64,000 bases of DNA from UBA2210 sp036825195 (GCA_036825195.1 DAISYQ010000003.1:100476-164475), one strand, 5' to 3'. Counted from the first letter of the stretch, positions 16,683-25,947 are shown. Numbers and translations: made by a program. The notes: generated by a model not told the origin, from the sequence alone.

Positions 16683-17516
16683 GTGTATAAAGATTTGGAG
16701 GGGAAAACGGGGATTGTAACGGGATCGGGGAAGAGAACCGGAATCGGGTATGCGATTGCCCGGAAGCTGGCTTCATGCGGCGCAAATGTTGTTATCGCCG
16801 ATCTCGGAAAAACATCCGTCGGTGACACGGTCAAGACAGGCACATGGGAGGAGATGGAGGATATTGCGAACAGCCTTGCCGGTACCTATGGTGTAAAGAC
16901 TCTGGCTGTCCATCTCGATGTTACGGACAAAATTGTTATTGATCGGATGGTTGGCAGTATAAGGAACCGGTTCGAGCGGGTCGATGTTCTCTGTAATAAT
17001 GCCGGAGCTTCTTTCGGTGTGCCTGCCGCGGTGCAAACCTATAATGAGGATGCATGGATGAGGACGATAGATGTGAATCTCCATAGCGTCTTCAGGGTTT
17101 CGAGGGCGATTATCCCACTGATGACGGGTACGGAGGGAAGCATCATCAACACGGCATCAAGGGCGGGCAAAAAACCGCCGCTCTTCAACGGTGCCTATGC
17201 GGTTGCCAAGGCAGGCGTGATTATGCTCACAAAGGTGATGGCGACGGAGCTTGCGGCGGCCGGTATCCGTGTGAACGCCATCTGTCCGGGTCAGATCATG
17301 ACAGATCTGGAAAAATGGCGCTTCGGTCTGGAAGCCGAGGTCTTCGGGACCACCATTGAAGATCGAGAAAAGGAAATGTGCAAGACGATCCCACTGGGGC
17401 GTATCGGCACGCCGGAGGAGGTCGCGAATCTTGTGGCATGGCTTGCATCTGATGAGTCGTCGTATATGACCGGGCAGGCGATCAATGTCACGGGTGGGCA
17501 GTTGATGGAATTATAA
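16683..17516 (+). CDS. Short-chain dehydrogenase/reductase (SDR)
   Basis: A 277-residue NAD(P)-dependent oxidoreductase of the classical SDR family. TGSGKRTGIG at 13-22 is the cofactor glycine motif, LCNNAGASFG the NNAG motif, INTASRAG holds the catalytic serine, and Y172-K176 (YAVAK) completes the active site. The C-terminus ends in TGQAINVTGGQLME, as is usual. I chose the GTG at 16683 because a strong purine-rich site (AAGGGGGGG) lies just upstream; an ATG at 16653 would add 10 residues. It is the first gene of a six-gene operon and probably oxidises a secondary alcohol or hydroxyacyl-CoA in the same pathway as the ThDP enzyme that follows. Confidence 0.85.
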   Translation: MYKDLEGKTGIVTGSGKRTGIGYAIARKLASCGANVVIADLGKTSVGDTVKTGTWEEMEDIANSLAGTYGVKTLAVHLDVTDKIVIDRMVGSIRNRFERVDVLCNNAGASFGVPAAVQTYNEDAWMRTIDVNLHSVFRVSRAIIPLMTGTEGSIINTASRAGKKPPLFNGAYAVAKAGVIMLTKVMATELAAAGIRVNAICPGQIMTDLEKWRFGLEAEVFGTTIEDREKEMCKTIPLGRIGTPEEVANLVAWLASDESSYMTGQAINVTGGQLMEL

Positions 17517-17533
17517 CGAATGGAGGAAAAAGC

Positions 17534-19231
17534 ATGGAGGCGATAACAGGCGGTGAATTGGTGGCTCGGTCCCTTATTACAAGGGGAATCAAATATATCT
17601 TCACCTTGAGTGGCGGGCATATAACGCCGATTTACCAGTACCTTGAAGGTTCGTCGGTTACCTTATTCGATACGCGCCACGAACAGGCTGCGGTATTTAT
17701 GGCGGAGGCGTGGGGGCGCATGACACGCAGCCCCGGAACGGCAATGGTCACGGCAGGTCCCGGATTTACCAATGCCCTTTCAGGGATAGCAAACGCACGC
17801 ATGGCAAATTCCCCCCTGGTTCTTATCTCCGGTTGCGTCGGGCTTGAGTCGTCAGAGAAGCTTGATCTCCAGGATATGTGTCAGCTTCCGGTGATCAGTC
17901 CCATGGTGAAGAAGGCCTTCGTCTGTCACCATCCGGAAAGGATTCCGGAATTTATCGACCTCGCCTACCGCACGGCGGCAAGTGGCAGGCCCGGCCCCGT
18001 CTATCTGGAATTTCCGGTTGATGTGTTGAATGGGGAGGCGAATCCGGAGAAGATAAAAACGATACATACCGATATCGATTCCCATCCCGCTGACTCGGAT
18101 AAGGTGGAGAGATTCATGGAGATGATTGGCACGGCACACAGACCCATCGTGATTGCCGGGAGCGGCGCGTGGTATGCAGATGCTTCGAAAGAACTGGTCC
18201 AATTCATAGAACATACCGGCATCCCGGCATTTACCTCTTCGCTCGGCAGGGGAACCATACCCGATACCCACCCCTTCTGTTTTGAGTCATCACTGGCGAT
18301 CAGACCGGGAGCTGCACTGGTGGCGAATATGACGGCCGATCTGATTATCTTTCTCGGTGCGAGAATGGGATTGTTTTACATATTCGGTGATATCTTCAAC
18401 AGAGAGGCCATAATCGTCCAGCTGGATATCGAGCCGGAAGAAATCGGGCGAAACCGTTCGGTAGATCTCGCCGTTATGAGCGATGTGGGGGCCTTCATGG
18501 CAGAATGTAACCGGGTAATCGGTGAGAAGGGCATAGGAAATGAATGGAGGAACAGATTCAGCGACTGGGTTACAACACTGAAGAAGGCGAGGGAAGATGG
18601 AAGGGCTCAGGCAACACCCGACTGGGAGTGCGATACCGTCCCCATACATCCGATGCGCCTTGCAAGAGAGGTGGACGCCTTTATGGACCAGGACGATGAT
18701 ATCGTCGTGGCCGACGGTGGTGACACGCAGGTCTGGATGGGTATGACGCGAACGGTCAGAAAGGCGGGGCATTATCTTGATTCGGGCCTGTACGGGTGCC
18801 TTGCGGTCGGTCTTCCCTATGCCAATGCGGCGAAACTACTCAATCCCGATGCAAGGGTCTGCCTTATTATCGGTGACGGGTCGGTGGGCTTCAATTTTAT
18901 GGAGTTCGAGGTCGCCATACGAAGAAAACTGCCCATTGTTGTCGTAATCAGTAATGATCTCGGATGGGGGATGATACGACACAGTCAGGAGTTGAGGATC
19001 GGTCATGCCATAAAAGAAGGTTCATACATCGGCAGGGTTGATTACCATAAACTGGTCGAAGCGCTCGGCGGGAAAGGGATATATGTCGAAAGACCCGAAG
19101 ACATTCGTCCTGCCCTTGAAGAGGCATTTGCTTCGGGTATGACCACATGCATCAATGTGATGACCGATCCGTCGGTCGTAAGTCCGGGCAGCGTCGCACT
19201 GGCAAGTCTGGGGGCATACAAGGCGGAGTAA
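17534..19231 (+). CDS. Thiamine diphosphate-dependent enzyme (acetolactate synthase / 2-hydroxyacyl-CoA lyase-like)
   Basis: A 565-residue three-domain ThDP enzyme. The pyrimidine domain has the activating glutamate E50 in DTRHEQAA. The central Rossmann domain (about 190-330) includes the DIEPEEIGRNRSVD stretch seen in 2-hydroxyacyl-CoA lyases and oxalyl-CoA decarboxylases. The C-terminal domain has the metal motif GDGS near 447 and ND near 472. It could be a carboligase or lyase of a CoA ester; typical acetolactate synthase lacks these neighbours (SDR, two transporters, alcohol dehydrogenase). A good GGAGG site precedes the ATG, 17 bases after the SDR gene. Substrate not determinable from sequence. 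Confidence 0.8.
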   Translation: MEAITGGELVARSLITRGIKYIFTLSGGHITPIYQYLEGSSVTLFDTRHEQAAVFMAEAWGRMTRSPGTAMVTAGPGFTNALSGIANARMANSPLVLISGCVGLESSEKLDLQDMCQLPVISPMVKKAFVCHHPERIPEFIDLAYRTAASGRPGPVYLEFPVDVLNGEANPEKIKTIHTDIDSHPADSDKVERFMEMIGTAHRPIVIAGSGAWYADASKELVQFIEHTGIPAFTSSLGRGTIPDTHPFCFESSLAIRPGAALVANMTADLIIFLGARMGLFYIFGDIFNREAIIVQLDIEPEEIGRNRSVDLAVMSDVGAFMAECNRVIGEKGIGNEWRNRFSDWVTTLKKAREDGRAQATPDWECDTVPIHPMRLAREVDAFMDQDDDIVVADGGDTQVWMGMTRTVRKAGHYLDSGLYGCLAVGLPYANAAKLLNPDARVCLIIGDGSVGFNFMEFEVAIRRKLPIVVVISNDLGWGMIRHSQELRIGHAIKEGSYIGRVDYHKLVEALGGKGIYVERPEDIRPALEEAFASGMTTCINVMTDPSVVSPGSVALASLGAYKAE

Positions 19232-19283
19232 CATAGATTCGGAATTGCTCCTGAACAATCTGTCTGAACAGAGGAGGGCTGTT

Positions 19284-20579
19284 ATGAAAGACAATGATTC
19301 TCAGGGTTATCTGATTTCCAAGAAGTATTCTTACTATGTATTTGTACTGATCTTTTTGCTCTATCTGTTTAATTATATCGACAGGATGGTTGTTGTTTCC
19401 ATCTTCCCCTTCCTGCACGAAGCCTGGGGTATGTCGGATACACAGTGCGGTCTCCTTGTGTCTGCCGCCTATTGGGCCATCCTGATCTTTTCTCTCCCCT
19501 TTTCCGTCCTTATCGACCGATGGAGCAGGCGAAAGGCGATAGGGATCATGGCTGTACTGTGGAGCGTGGCTACCGCCCTGTGCGGCATCACAAGAAACTT
19601 TACACAACTCTTTTTTGCACGGACGGTAATCGGTATCGGTGAAGCGGGTTTCGCACCCGGAGGTACGGCGATCATATCGGCCATCTTCCCCGAAAAGAAG
19701 AGGGCACAGATCATGGGTCTGTGGAATGCGTCCATACCGCTTGGAAGTGCCCTGGGGATTGCCCTCGGTGCAATCATAGCAGAGCATCTAGGCTGGAGAT
19801 ATGCCTTCTGGATAGTGGCGATTCCGGGCCTGGTAGCCGGCCTGATCTTTTTCAAAATAAGAGATTATAAGACGATCGACCTTTCAAGAACCGTGATGGA
19901 AGGAAGCAGTACCAAGGCACATACAAAGATGAAGGCCCGCGATATCGTGATGGAATTCATAGGAACACCATCACTGATCCTGACGTATTTCGCCTTTGCC
20001 GGAAATCTCTTTGTTACGACATCCCTCATGAGCTGGTTACCGACCTACTTTTATCGGTATGAAGGTGTTTCAATGAGCAAGGCCGGTATGATGGGAGGGG
20101 CGGTTATGATACTCGCCATCGTCGGAGCACCGTTGGGAGGTTTTCTTGCAGACAGATGGTATCGTACTACGGTACATGCCCGGCTCTTGTTCAGCTCCAT
20201 TTCTTCCACGGCAACGGCCCTGATCCTATTCACAGCCTTCATGTTTTTCGGCGGTACCGTTCAGTATATCATCCTTCTGTTCGGAGGGATGACGGCCGTT
20301 GCCTTTGTCCCCGCTGCGGCAGCCGTTACACAGGATGTCGTACATCCGGGCCTGAGGGCCATATCGTACAGCCTGTGTGTCATTGTACAGCATATACTGG
20401 GAAGTTCCATAGGGCCCGTATTTGTCGGGGCCGTCTCCGACCGGTATGATATCCTTACCGCCCTCACAATCGTCCCCGTATTCTCTCTCATAGCCGGCGT
20501 CCTGTTTCTTGCCGGGTCCCGTTATTATAAGAGAGACCTGGCAAAGGTCGAAAAAGTTACCATAGATGCCGAGAAGTAA
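19284..20579 (+). CDS. Major facilitator superfamily transporter
   Basis: A 431-residue protein with about 12 membrane segments. The loop between helices 2 and 3 reads DRWSRRKAIG, the MFS motif A, and helix 5 has GSALGIALGA. GFAPGGTAIISAIFPEKKRAQIMG and the gene context (catabolic operon) resemble organic-acid MFS carriers such as spinster- or hexuronate-type permeases. The ATG at 19284 is chosen since GAGGAGGG precedes it; the longer form has no resemblance. A second transporter of another family follows directly, so the operon may handle two substrates or pair an importer with an exporter. Confidence 0.85.
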   Translation: MKDNDSQGYLISKKYSYYVFVLIFLLYLFNYIDRMVVVSIFPFLHEAWGMSDTQCGLLVSAAYWAILIFSLPFSVLIDRWSRRKAIGIMAVLWSVATALCGITRNFTQLFFARTVIGIGEAGFAPGGTAIISAIFPEKKRAQIMGLWNASIPLGSALGIALGAIIAEHLGWRYAFWIVAIPGLVAGLIFFKIRDYKTIDLSRTVMEGSSTKAHTKMKARDIVMEFIGTPSLILTYFAFAGNLFVTTSLMSWLPTYFYRYEGVSMSKAGMMGGAVMILAIVGAPLGGFLADRWYRTTVHARLLFSSISSTATALILFTAFMFFGGTVQYIILLFGGMTAVAFVPAAAAVTQDVVHPGLRAISYSLCVIVQHILGSSIGPVFVGAVSDRYDILTALTIVPVFSLIAGVLFLAGSRYYKRDLAKVEKVTIDAEK

Positions 20580-20617
20580 CCCTGCAATCCCGGAAGCCTT
20601 GGGTAAGATGGAACAGA

Positions 20618-22156
20618 ATGAAATCATTGTCCGGAAAGGAAAGTTCTGAAAATATGGAAATCGAAAAAAGACCTGAGATAGGCACCGGAGAGAGAGATGT
20701 TATAACGAAGAACACCCATTCTTGGGCATATAAGATGGGTTTCTTTATGCTCGCCTTTGCCCTGATGGCGTTGGTGATGCTGCTCCCCTGTCCCCATCCT
20801 CTGGAGAGGGGAGGGGAACTGATACCGCTCGCCTGGGAGGCGAAGGCCGCCATGGCCCTGCTTGTGGCGGCAATAGTGCTGTGGGTAACGGAGGTGATCC
20901 CCTTTAGTGTCACTGCGTTGCTTGTCATGCTTCTGATTCCCGTCTTCGGGATCGATACGTTCAAGAATGTTATCAAACTTGGATTCGGCAATCCGATCAT
21001 TGCCTTCTTTATCGGTGTTCTGATTCTGTCATCGGCATTTACCCGTTCAGGTATGGGGAACAGATTAAGTTACCTGATCCTTTCCGTCATGGGAACCAGA
21101 ACCAAAATGGTCATCCTTGGGTTTCTTGCCGTCGGAGCCATCCTATCCATGTGGATCACCGATATGGCGGTGGCGGCTATACTGATGCCGCTCGGGGTTG
21201 CTATTCTCAGACAGTCGGGATCTAAACCGATGGAAAGCAACTTCGGCAAGGGTCTGATGATCTCCTGTGCGTGGGGTCCTCTTTTCGGAGGGATCGCGAC
21301 CCCTTCGGGATGCGGTCCCAATCCTCTTACCATAGGGTTTCTCAAGGAACTCGCCCATATCGATGTGGATTTTCTCACATGGATGAGTATAGGCCTTCCC
21401 GCTGCCATCCTGATGGTCCCGGCTGGTTGGCTGGTAATCATGACAATCTTCCCGCCTGAGATCGAGAGGGTTCCCATAGAGAAAAAAGAGATCAGAAAAA
21501 GGCTTGATGATGCCGGGTCATTGACAAAGCAAGAGAGATGGACCCTTGCCATATTTCTGTTGACGATCTGTGCGTGGATCACCTCTCCTTTTATTCGGGA
21601 TATGACCGATGGAAGGATCGACATGCCGATGCAGGCAGTCGCCCTGGGTGGAGCCCTGATGCTCTTTCTTCCCGGAATCGATGTGATATCCTGGAGAGAG
21701 GCTCAGGAGGATGTCGATTGGGGAGGGATCGTCCTGATCTGTGCGGGGATATCGCTCGGCATGGTCGTGTACAACACCGGCGCGGCGAGATGGCTGTCAT
21801 GGGTGTTACTGGGCCCCGTCGTTCAGCTGCCCGGCATGGTGAGGGTGTTTGTCATCGTACTGGGCGTGAGCCTTCTTCATCTGGCCTTTTCCAGCAATAC
21901 GGTGACCGGAACCATTATTATTCCCCTGCTGATTGCCCTTGCGACGGACCTGAACATAAATCCGTGGCTCATATGTGCTCCGGCGGCCTTTACATCGTCA
22001 CTGGCCTTTATTCTGGTAACCGAGACCCCGACAAACATCATACCCTATTCGGCCGGCTACTTCGCAATCAAGGATATGGCGAAGGCGGGTATTGTCATGA
22101 CCTTTACGGCAGCATTGTGCGTAACTATTTCCATCTTTGTTTTCGGGAACCTGTAA
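20618..22156 (+). CDS. SLC13/DASS-family anion:sodium symporter
   Basis: A 512-residue polytopic membrane protein of the divalent anion:Na+ symporter family. SNT-like motifs appear as GGIATPSGCGPNPLTIGF in the first half and FSSNTVTGTIIIPLL in the second, the paired helix-loop sites for sodium and carboxylate. GITEVIPFSVTALL-type sequence (VTEVIPF) near residue 90 is also characteristic. It probably imports a dicarboxylate, sulfonate or similar acid that feeds this operon. The first motif has SGCGPN where SNT is usual, so the specificity may differ. The ATG at 20618 has a weak ribosome site; an ATG at 20654 is possible. Confidence 0.85.
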   Translation: MKSLSGKESSENMEIEKRPEIGTGERDVITKNTHSWAYKMGFFMLAFALMALVMLLPCPHPLERGGELIPLAWEAKAAMALLVAAIVLWVTEVIPFSVTALLVMLLIPVFGIDTFKNVIKLGFGNPIIAFFIGVLILSSAFTRSGMGNRLSYLILSVMGTRTKMVILGFLAVGAILSMWITDMAVAAILMPLGVAILRQSGSKPMESNFGKGLMISCAWGPLFGGIATPSGCGPNPLTIGFLKELAHIDVDFLTWMSIGLPAAILMVPAGWLVIMTIFPPEIERVPIEKKEIRKRLDDAGSLTKQERWTLAIFLLTICAWITSPFIRDMTDGRIDMPMQAVALGGALMLFLPGIDVISWREAQEDVDWGGIVLICAGISLGMVVYNTGAARWLSWVLLGPVVQLPGMVRVFVIVLGVSLLHLAFSSNTVTGTIIIPLLIALATDLNINPWLICAPAAFTSSLAFILVTETPTNIIPYSAGYFAIKDMAKAGIVMTFTAALCVTISIFVFGNL

Positions 22157-22169
22157 CGGGAGGAGAATC

Positions 22170-23192
22170 ATGAAAGCGGTGGTATATGACGGCAAGGATA
22201 AACTCGTGGTACGGGAAATCCCTCTGCCGATATTACAGTCGAATGAAGTCCTGATCAAGGTGGTGAACACGGGGTTTTGCGGTTCCGATCATTCCATGAT
22301 AGAAAGCGGGAGCCTGAAGGATGGAACCATAATCGGGCATGAGGTAAGCGGTACGGTTGAGGATGTGGGCAGTGCCGTCGGGGGGGTGAAGCCGGGAACC
22401 CGGGTTATGATTCGTCCGACCTATTGCGGAACCTGCAGGGAATGCCGATCGGGCAAACCATACCTGTGCCAGGTTGACCGGCGCACCATCGGCCTGGGGG
22501 ATTTCCCGGGAGGTTTTGCCGAATATCTCAAGGTCGATCCCCGGATGCTCATTCCGATTCCGGAAGGGATTGATTCGCAGAACGGAGCGCTCGCCGAAAC
22601 CTTCGCCGCATCGCTGCACGGAATACGATGTTCCGGAAAAGAGGGGGGATCGGCACTGGTCATAGGAGGCGGTTCCATAGGGCTTACCCTCATCAGATTA
22701 CTGAAAATCATGGGGTTCGGTCCCATTGCCTTATCAGAACCGGTGGAAGAAAAAAGAAACCTTGCAGTACGGTTCGGGGCTGACTGCGTTATAGATCCGT
22801 TGCATGAGAATCTGATTGTGCGCATAATGGGAGAAACGGGCGGGGTCGGTTTTGAAACGGTCTTCGAGTGCTCAGGTCGAAAGGATTCCGTTCAAACGGC
22901 GATAAACGCCGCGACAATTGGCGGAACGGTATGTGTGGTGAGTATCATCATGCAGAATATCGAGGTTGTTCCTGTTGTATTGAACTTTAAAGAGGTCTGG
23001 CTTACGGGTTCATATTCGAACACACATGAGGAAAACATCCGTTGTCTCAGGTGGATGGCGGAGGGGAAGATAGACGGGAGACCGTTGATCACTGATTACA
23101 TAGGTCTGGATGAGCTACCTCAAGTATACGGTGAGCGCATACATACGGGCAGGGCGTTGAAGGTGATGCTGAGGATTGGAACGGAATTTTGA
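22170..23192 (+). CDS. Zinc-dependent alcohol dehydrogenase (MDR family)
   Basis: A 340-residue medium-chain dehydrogenase. C37 and H57-E58 are the catalytic zinc ligands (CGSDH, GHE); C86, C89, C92 and C100 (CGTCRECRSGKPYLC) hold the structural zinc. GGGSIGLTL is the nucleotide motif. Overall it resembles threonine/sorbitol/2,3-butanediol dehydrogenases. The stop of the SLC13 gene is 13 bases before the ATG, which follows GGGAGGAG. Together with the SDR at the other end of the operon it probably interconverts an alcohol and carbonyl, using NAD(H). The exact substrate is unknown. Confidence 0.87.
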   Translation: MKAVVYDGKDKLVVREIPLPILQSNEVLIKVVNTGFCGSDHSMIESGSLKDGTIIGHEVSGTVEDVGSAVGGVKPGTRVMIRPTYCGTCRECRSGKPYLCQVDRRTIGLGDFPGGFAEYLKVDPRMLIPIPEGIDSQNGALAETFAASLHGIRCSGKEGGSALVIGGGSIGLTLIRLLKIMGFGPIALSEPVEEKRNLAVRFGADCVIDPLHENLIVRIMGETGGVGFETVFECSGRKDSVQTAINAATIGGTVCVVSIIMQNIEVVPVVLNFKEVWLTGSYSNTHEENIRCLRWMAEGKIDGRPLITDYIGLDELPQVYGERIHTGRALKVMLRIGTEF

Positions 23193-23206
23193 GGTTGGGA
23201 TAGGAG

Positions 23207-23827
23207 ATGGGGTCGAGAGAGAGACGGCAGCGGGAAAAAGAACAGAGAAGAGCACAGATATTGGATACGGCGCGTACCCTCCTCTTTAAAAAGGGGATCG
23301 ATGCGACGTCCATGAATCAGATTGCAAAAAACGCGGAACTGAGCGTGGGTACCCTCTATCTGTATTTCAAGAACAAGGAAAGCCTCTTTGCGGCATTGCA
23401 GGAGGAGGGGCTTACCCTACTGTACGATACGATACGGGAGGAGAGTACAAAGGGGCTGACCCCCCGGGAACGGCTCGAGAAGGTAGCCCTTGCATATTTC
23501 GATTTCAGCGAGCAGTACCGTAAGTACTTTGATATCATTAATTATTTTTTAACTTCACCGGAAATTGTATTCCCTCCTTCACTGAAGGTAAAGGTTGACG
23601 GGCATGTAAACAGAATCTTTTCGGTTGTTGGGGATATACTGAAAGAGGGGATTGCAAGAGACGCAGATGACAGAGAGATACGGCGTCTGGTGGTTGTGTT
23701 CTGCTCGAGTCTCCACGGCATTCTGCAGTTCAAGAAATTGCAAAACACCGTTCTGGTCGGTGAGGATTTTCGAAAGCTGTATCAATACCATTTCGACTGT
23801 ATCGTCACATCTGTCTTACATGGATAA
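23207..23827 (+). CDS. TetR-family transcriptional regulator
   Basis: A 206-residue regulator. The N-terminal helix-turn-helix (about residues 35-56, ATSMNQIAKNAELSVGTLYLYFKNKESL) is a textbook TetR DNA-binding domain; the rest is the helical ligand-binding dimer domain. It is the last gene of the operon that starts at 16683, 14 bases after the alcohol dehydrogenase. A palindrome overlapping that operon's promoter (16622-16636) is the obvious candidate target, giving autoregulated repression lifted by a pathway intermediate, likely an acyl-CoA or acid. That link is inferred. Confidence 0.88.
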   Translation: MGSRERRQREKEQRRAQILDTARTLLFKKGIDATSMNQIAKNAELSVGTLYLYFKNKESLFAALQEEGLTLLYDTIREESTKGLTPRERLEKVALAYFDFSEQYRKYFDIINYFLTSPEIVFPPSLKVKVDGHVNRIFSVVGDILKEGIARDADDREIRRLVVVFCSSLHGILQFKKLQNTVLVGEDFRKLYQYHFDCIVTSVLHG

Positions 23828-24075
23828 AAAGAAAACGTGTCTGTATTCACTATGGGATCCGGTCGGCCCCAGAAGCTGAAGAGCTGCATGGAGATTGTGC
23901 CGCTGTTGTACCTTTGTGCTCCAATGGAAAAGTAATCATCCTTTACGGGCCTGCTTCTTTCACGGTGACGATATCATTTCTCCAATGAGTATCATCGTAG
24001 GACACGGTTTTTCCGTTGTCCAACTCAGGCAGGGAAGACAGCATTATAGTGCGGCAGCACCGGTTAACATTGTTC

Positions 24076-24104
24076 TTGACGGGCGAATCAGTTTGAACTA
24101 ACAT
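24076..24104 (+). promoter_or_regulatory. Probable sigma-70 promoter of pdxST
   Basis: TTGACG at 24076-24081, a 17-base spacer, then TAACAT at 24099-24104. Transcription would begin near 24111, only about 14 bases before the GTG at 24125. The preceding stretch from the TetR gene (23828 on) shows nothing else I can name. Confidence 0.5.
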
Positions 24105-24124
24105 AAAATTTTAAGCAAAGTCAT

Positions 24125-25054
24125 GTGAGTCGATTTGCGAAGATAATGAAAGGTTTCGGGAGGTACGAAGAAGTGGACAAAAAAAGATACGAATTAAACG
24201 TTCAACTGGCTCAGATGCTGAAGGGCGGGGTCATTATGGACGTTGTCAGTGTGGAACACGCAAAGATAGCAGAAGAAGCCGGAGCCGTTGCAGTTATGGC
24301 TCTTGAGCGCGTTCCCGCGGATATTCGCAAAGAGGGCGGTGTCGCCCGCATGTCTGATCCCGCACTCATCGCGCAGATCAAGGAGGCGGTATCGATACCG
24401 GTAATGGCCAAGGCACGTATCGGTCATTTTGTCGAGGCTCAGCTCCTGGAAGCCCTCAAGATTGATTATATTGACGAAAGCGAGGTCCTGACTCCCGCCG
24501 ATGAGGAATGTCACATCGATAAGACACAGTTCTCAATCCCCTTTGTATGCGGGGCTCGTAACCTGGGTGAGGCCCTTCGTCGTATAGCCGAAGGGGCGGC
24601 CATGATCCGTACCAAGGGAGAAGCGGGGACGGGAAATGTGGTTGAAGCGGTTCGTCATATGCGTACGATGAATCGTGAAATCAGGCAGCTCATCAATATG
24701 CCGGTCGAAGAAGTTACTCCTTTTGCCAAGGAGAACGGTTTCCCCTATGAACTTGCACTCCAGGTACGGGAGTTGGGCAGACTGCCTGTCGTCAACTTTG
24801 CCGCAGGGGGTATTGCGACACCGGCGGATGCGGCCCTGATGATGCAACTCGGTTGCGACGGGGTATTTGTCGGGTCCGGAATATTCAAATCGGAGGATCC
24901 GGTAAGGCGTGCCGGAGCGATTGTCAAGGCGACAGCGTATTACAAAGATCCGGCAAAGATTTTAGAGGCATCCATGGGACTCGGCAGCGCCATGCCGGGC
25001 ATTGAAATCTCCGATATTCCAGAAACCCAGATCCTGGCAACACGTGGATGGTAA
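24125..25054 (+). CDS. pdxS: Pyridoxal 5'-phosphate synthase, PdxS subunit
   Basis: A 309-residue TIM-barrel subunit of the R5P-dependent vitamin B6 pathway, which makes PLP from ribose 5-phosphate, glyceraldehyde 3-phosphate and ammonia. Clear signatures are GGVIMDVVSVEHA (aspartate D39), PVMAKARIGHFVEAQ (first catalytic lysine), YIDESEVLTPADEE and MIRTKGEAGTGN (second lysine). The annotated GTG start has no good ribosome site and sits close to the promoter; an ATG at 24149 (MKGFGRYEE) is a fair alternative and would give the more usual length. It overlaps pdxT by 7 bases, so the pair is coupled. Confidence 0.96.
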   Translation: MSRFAKIMKGFGRYEEVDKKRYELNVQLAQMLKGGVIMDVVSVEHAKIAEEAGAVAVMALERVPADIRKEGGVARMSDPALIAQIKEAVSIPVMAKARIGHFVEAQLLEALKIDYIDESEVLTPADEECHIDKTQFSIPFVCGARNLGEALRRIAEGAAMIRTKGEAGTGNVVEAVRHMRTMNREIRQLINMPVEEVTPFAKENGFPYELALQVRELGRLPVVNFAAGGIATPADAALMMQLGCDGVFVGSGIFKSEDPVRRAGAIVKATAYYKDPAKILEASMGLGSAMPGIEISDIPETQILATRGW

Positions 25055-25722
25055 TCTCCGGGATGCAAGAATCGGTGGATACTATCGGCGTGCTTGATCT
25101 GCAAGGGGATGTCGTCGAGCACCTTGATCATGTAGAGCGCCTTGGGATCACGGCTGTTCGTGTCAAGGTGCCCGCAGACTGTGCGCACCTCGCCGGATTG
25201 ATCATACCGGGGGGAGAAAGCACCTGCCTGTCGCGGCTTTTGACCATATTGGGACTCAGAGATACCATACTCCATCAGTTTCAGAATGGCATGAAACTCT
25301 GGGGGACGTGCGCGGGAGCGATCCTTCTCGCCAAAAAAATCGTCGGTGAACCGCCCATTCTTTCACTCATCGATATCGAGATTCACAGGAACGCCTTCGG
25401 CAGTCAACTGGACAGTTTTGTCTCCGAAGCTCTGATCCCTCGTGTGGCGCCGGACCCGATCCCCCTCACCTATATCCGTGCTCCGAAAATTATACGGGTC
25501 GGGCCGGGTGTTGATGTATTACTCCGACAGGGTGATTACATTGCTGCCGCTGAGAGCCCCGATATTCTTGTGACGGTCTTTCATCCGGAACTGACGCCGT
25601 CACTCGCATTTCATCGCTATTTTGCATTGAAATGCGGACTCAAACCCTCTATAGATACAGAATCTTCCATCGTAGATCACACATGGAACAACCGGAGCTG
25701 GACCCGATATACACGGCTGTAA
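25048..25722 (+). CDS. pdxT: Pyridoxal 5'-phosphate synthase, PdxT glutaminase subunit
   Basis: A class I glutamine amidotransferase that feeds ammonia to PdxS. IGVLDLQGDVVEH is the family start, PGGEST the oxyanion site, GTCAGAILLA carries the nucleophilic cysteine, and VFHPEL the histidine-glutamate pair of the triad, so the enzyme looks complete. At 224 residues it is about 25 longer than usual, with an extra tail after CGLKP (DTESSIVDHTWNNR and beyond). The start overlaps pdxS; an ATG at 25063 is equally plausible. Confidence 0.95.
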   Translation: MVISGMQESVDTIGVLDLQGDVVEHLDHVERLGITAVRVKVPADCAHLAGLIIPGGESTCLSRLLTILGLRDTILHQFQNGMKLWGTCAGAILLAKKIVGEPPILSLIDIEIHRNAFGSQLDSFVSEALIPRVAPDPIPLTYIRAPKIIRVGPGVDVLLRQGDYIAAAESPDILVTVFHPELTPSLAFHRYFALKCGLKPSIDTESSIVDHTWNNRSWTRYTRL

Positions 25723-25736
25723 TAGTGATTCGCTGA

Positions 25737-25815
25737 AAGGATCCCTTACCTTTATTCGTACGGCTGGAAAGTGGAATACGGACAATGAAACAGAATAAAG
25801 GGGAAGGGTATCCTT
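25737..25815. repeat. Long imperfect inverted repeat after pdxT
   Basis: Left arm 25737-25757 (AAGGATCCCTTACC, TTTATTC) and right arm 25793-25815 (GAATAAAGG, GGAAGGGTATCCTT) can pair over about 20 bases with one mismatch and two bulged bases around a 35-base loop. No T-tract follows. It could be a terminator-like or mRNA-end structure for pdxST, or a small mobile or REP-like repeat. No second copy is evident in the window. Confidence 0.45.
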
Positions 25816-25947
25816 AGGGTCGGGTGTGAGACCGGTCGAATCACGTCCCGAATCGGCGAACTGATGGGCGAAGAGATCCATGACAAACCGGTTATTCTTC
25901 AAGACGGGATCAAGCCGTTATCATGCTGAAAAAGACAAAAAGAAGGA

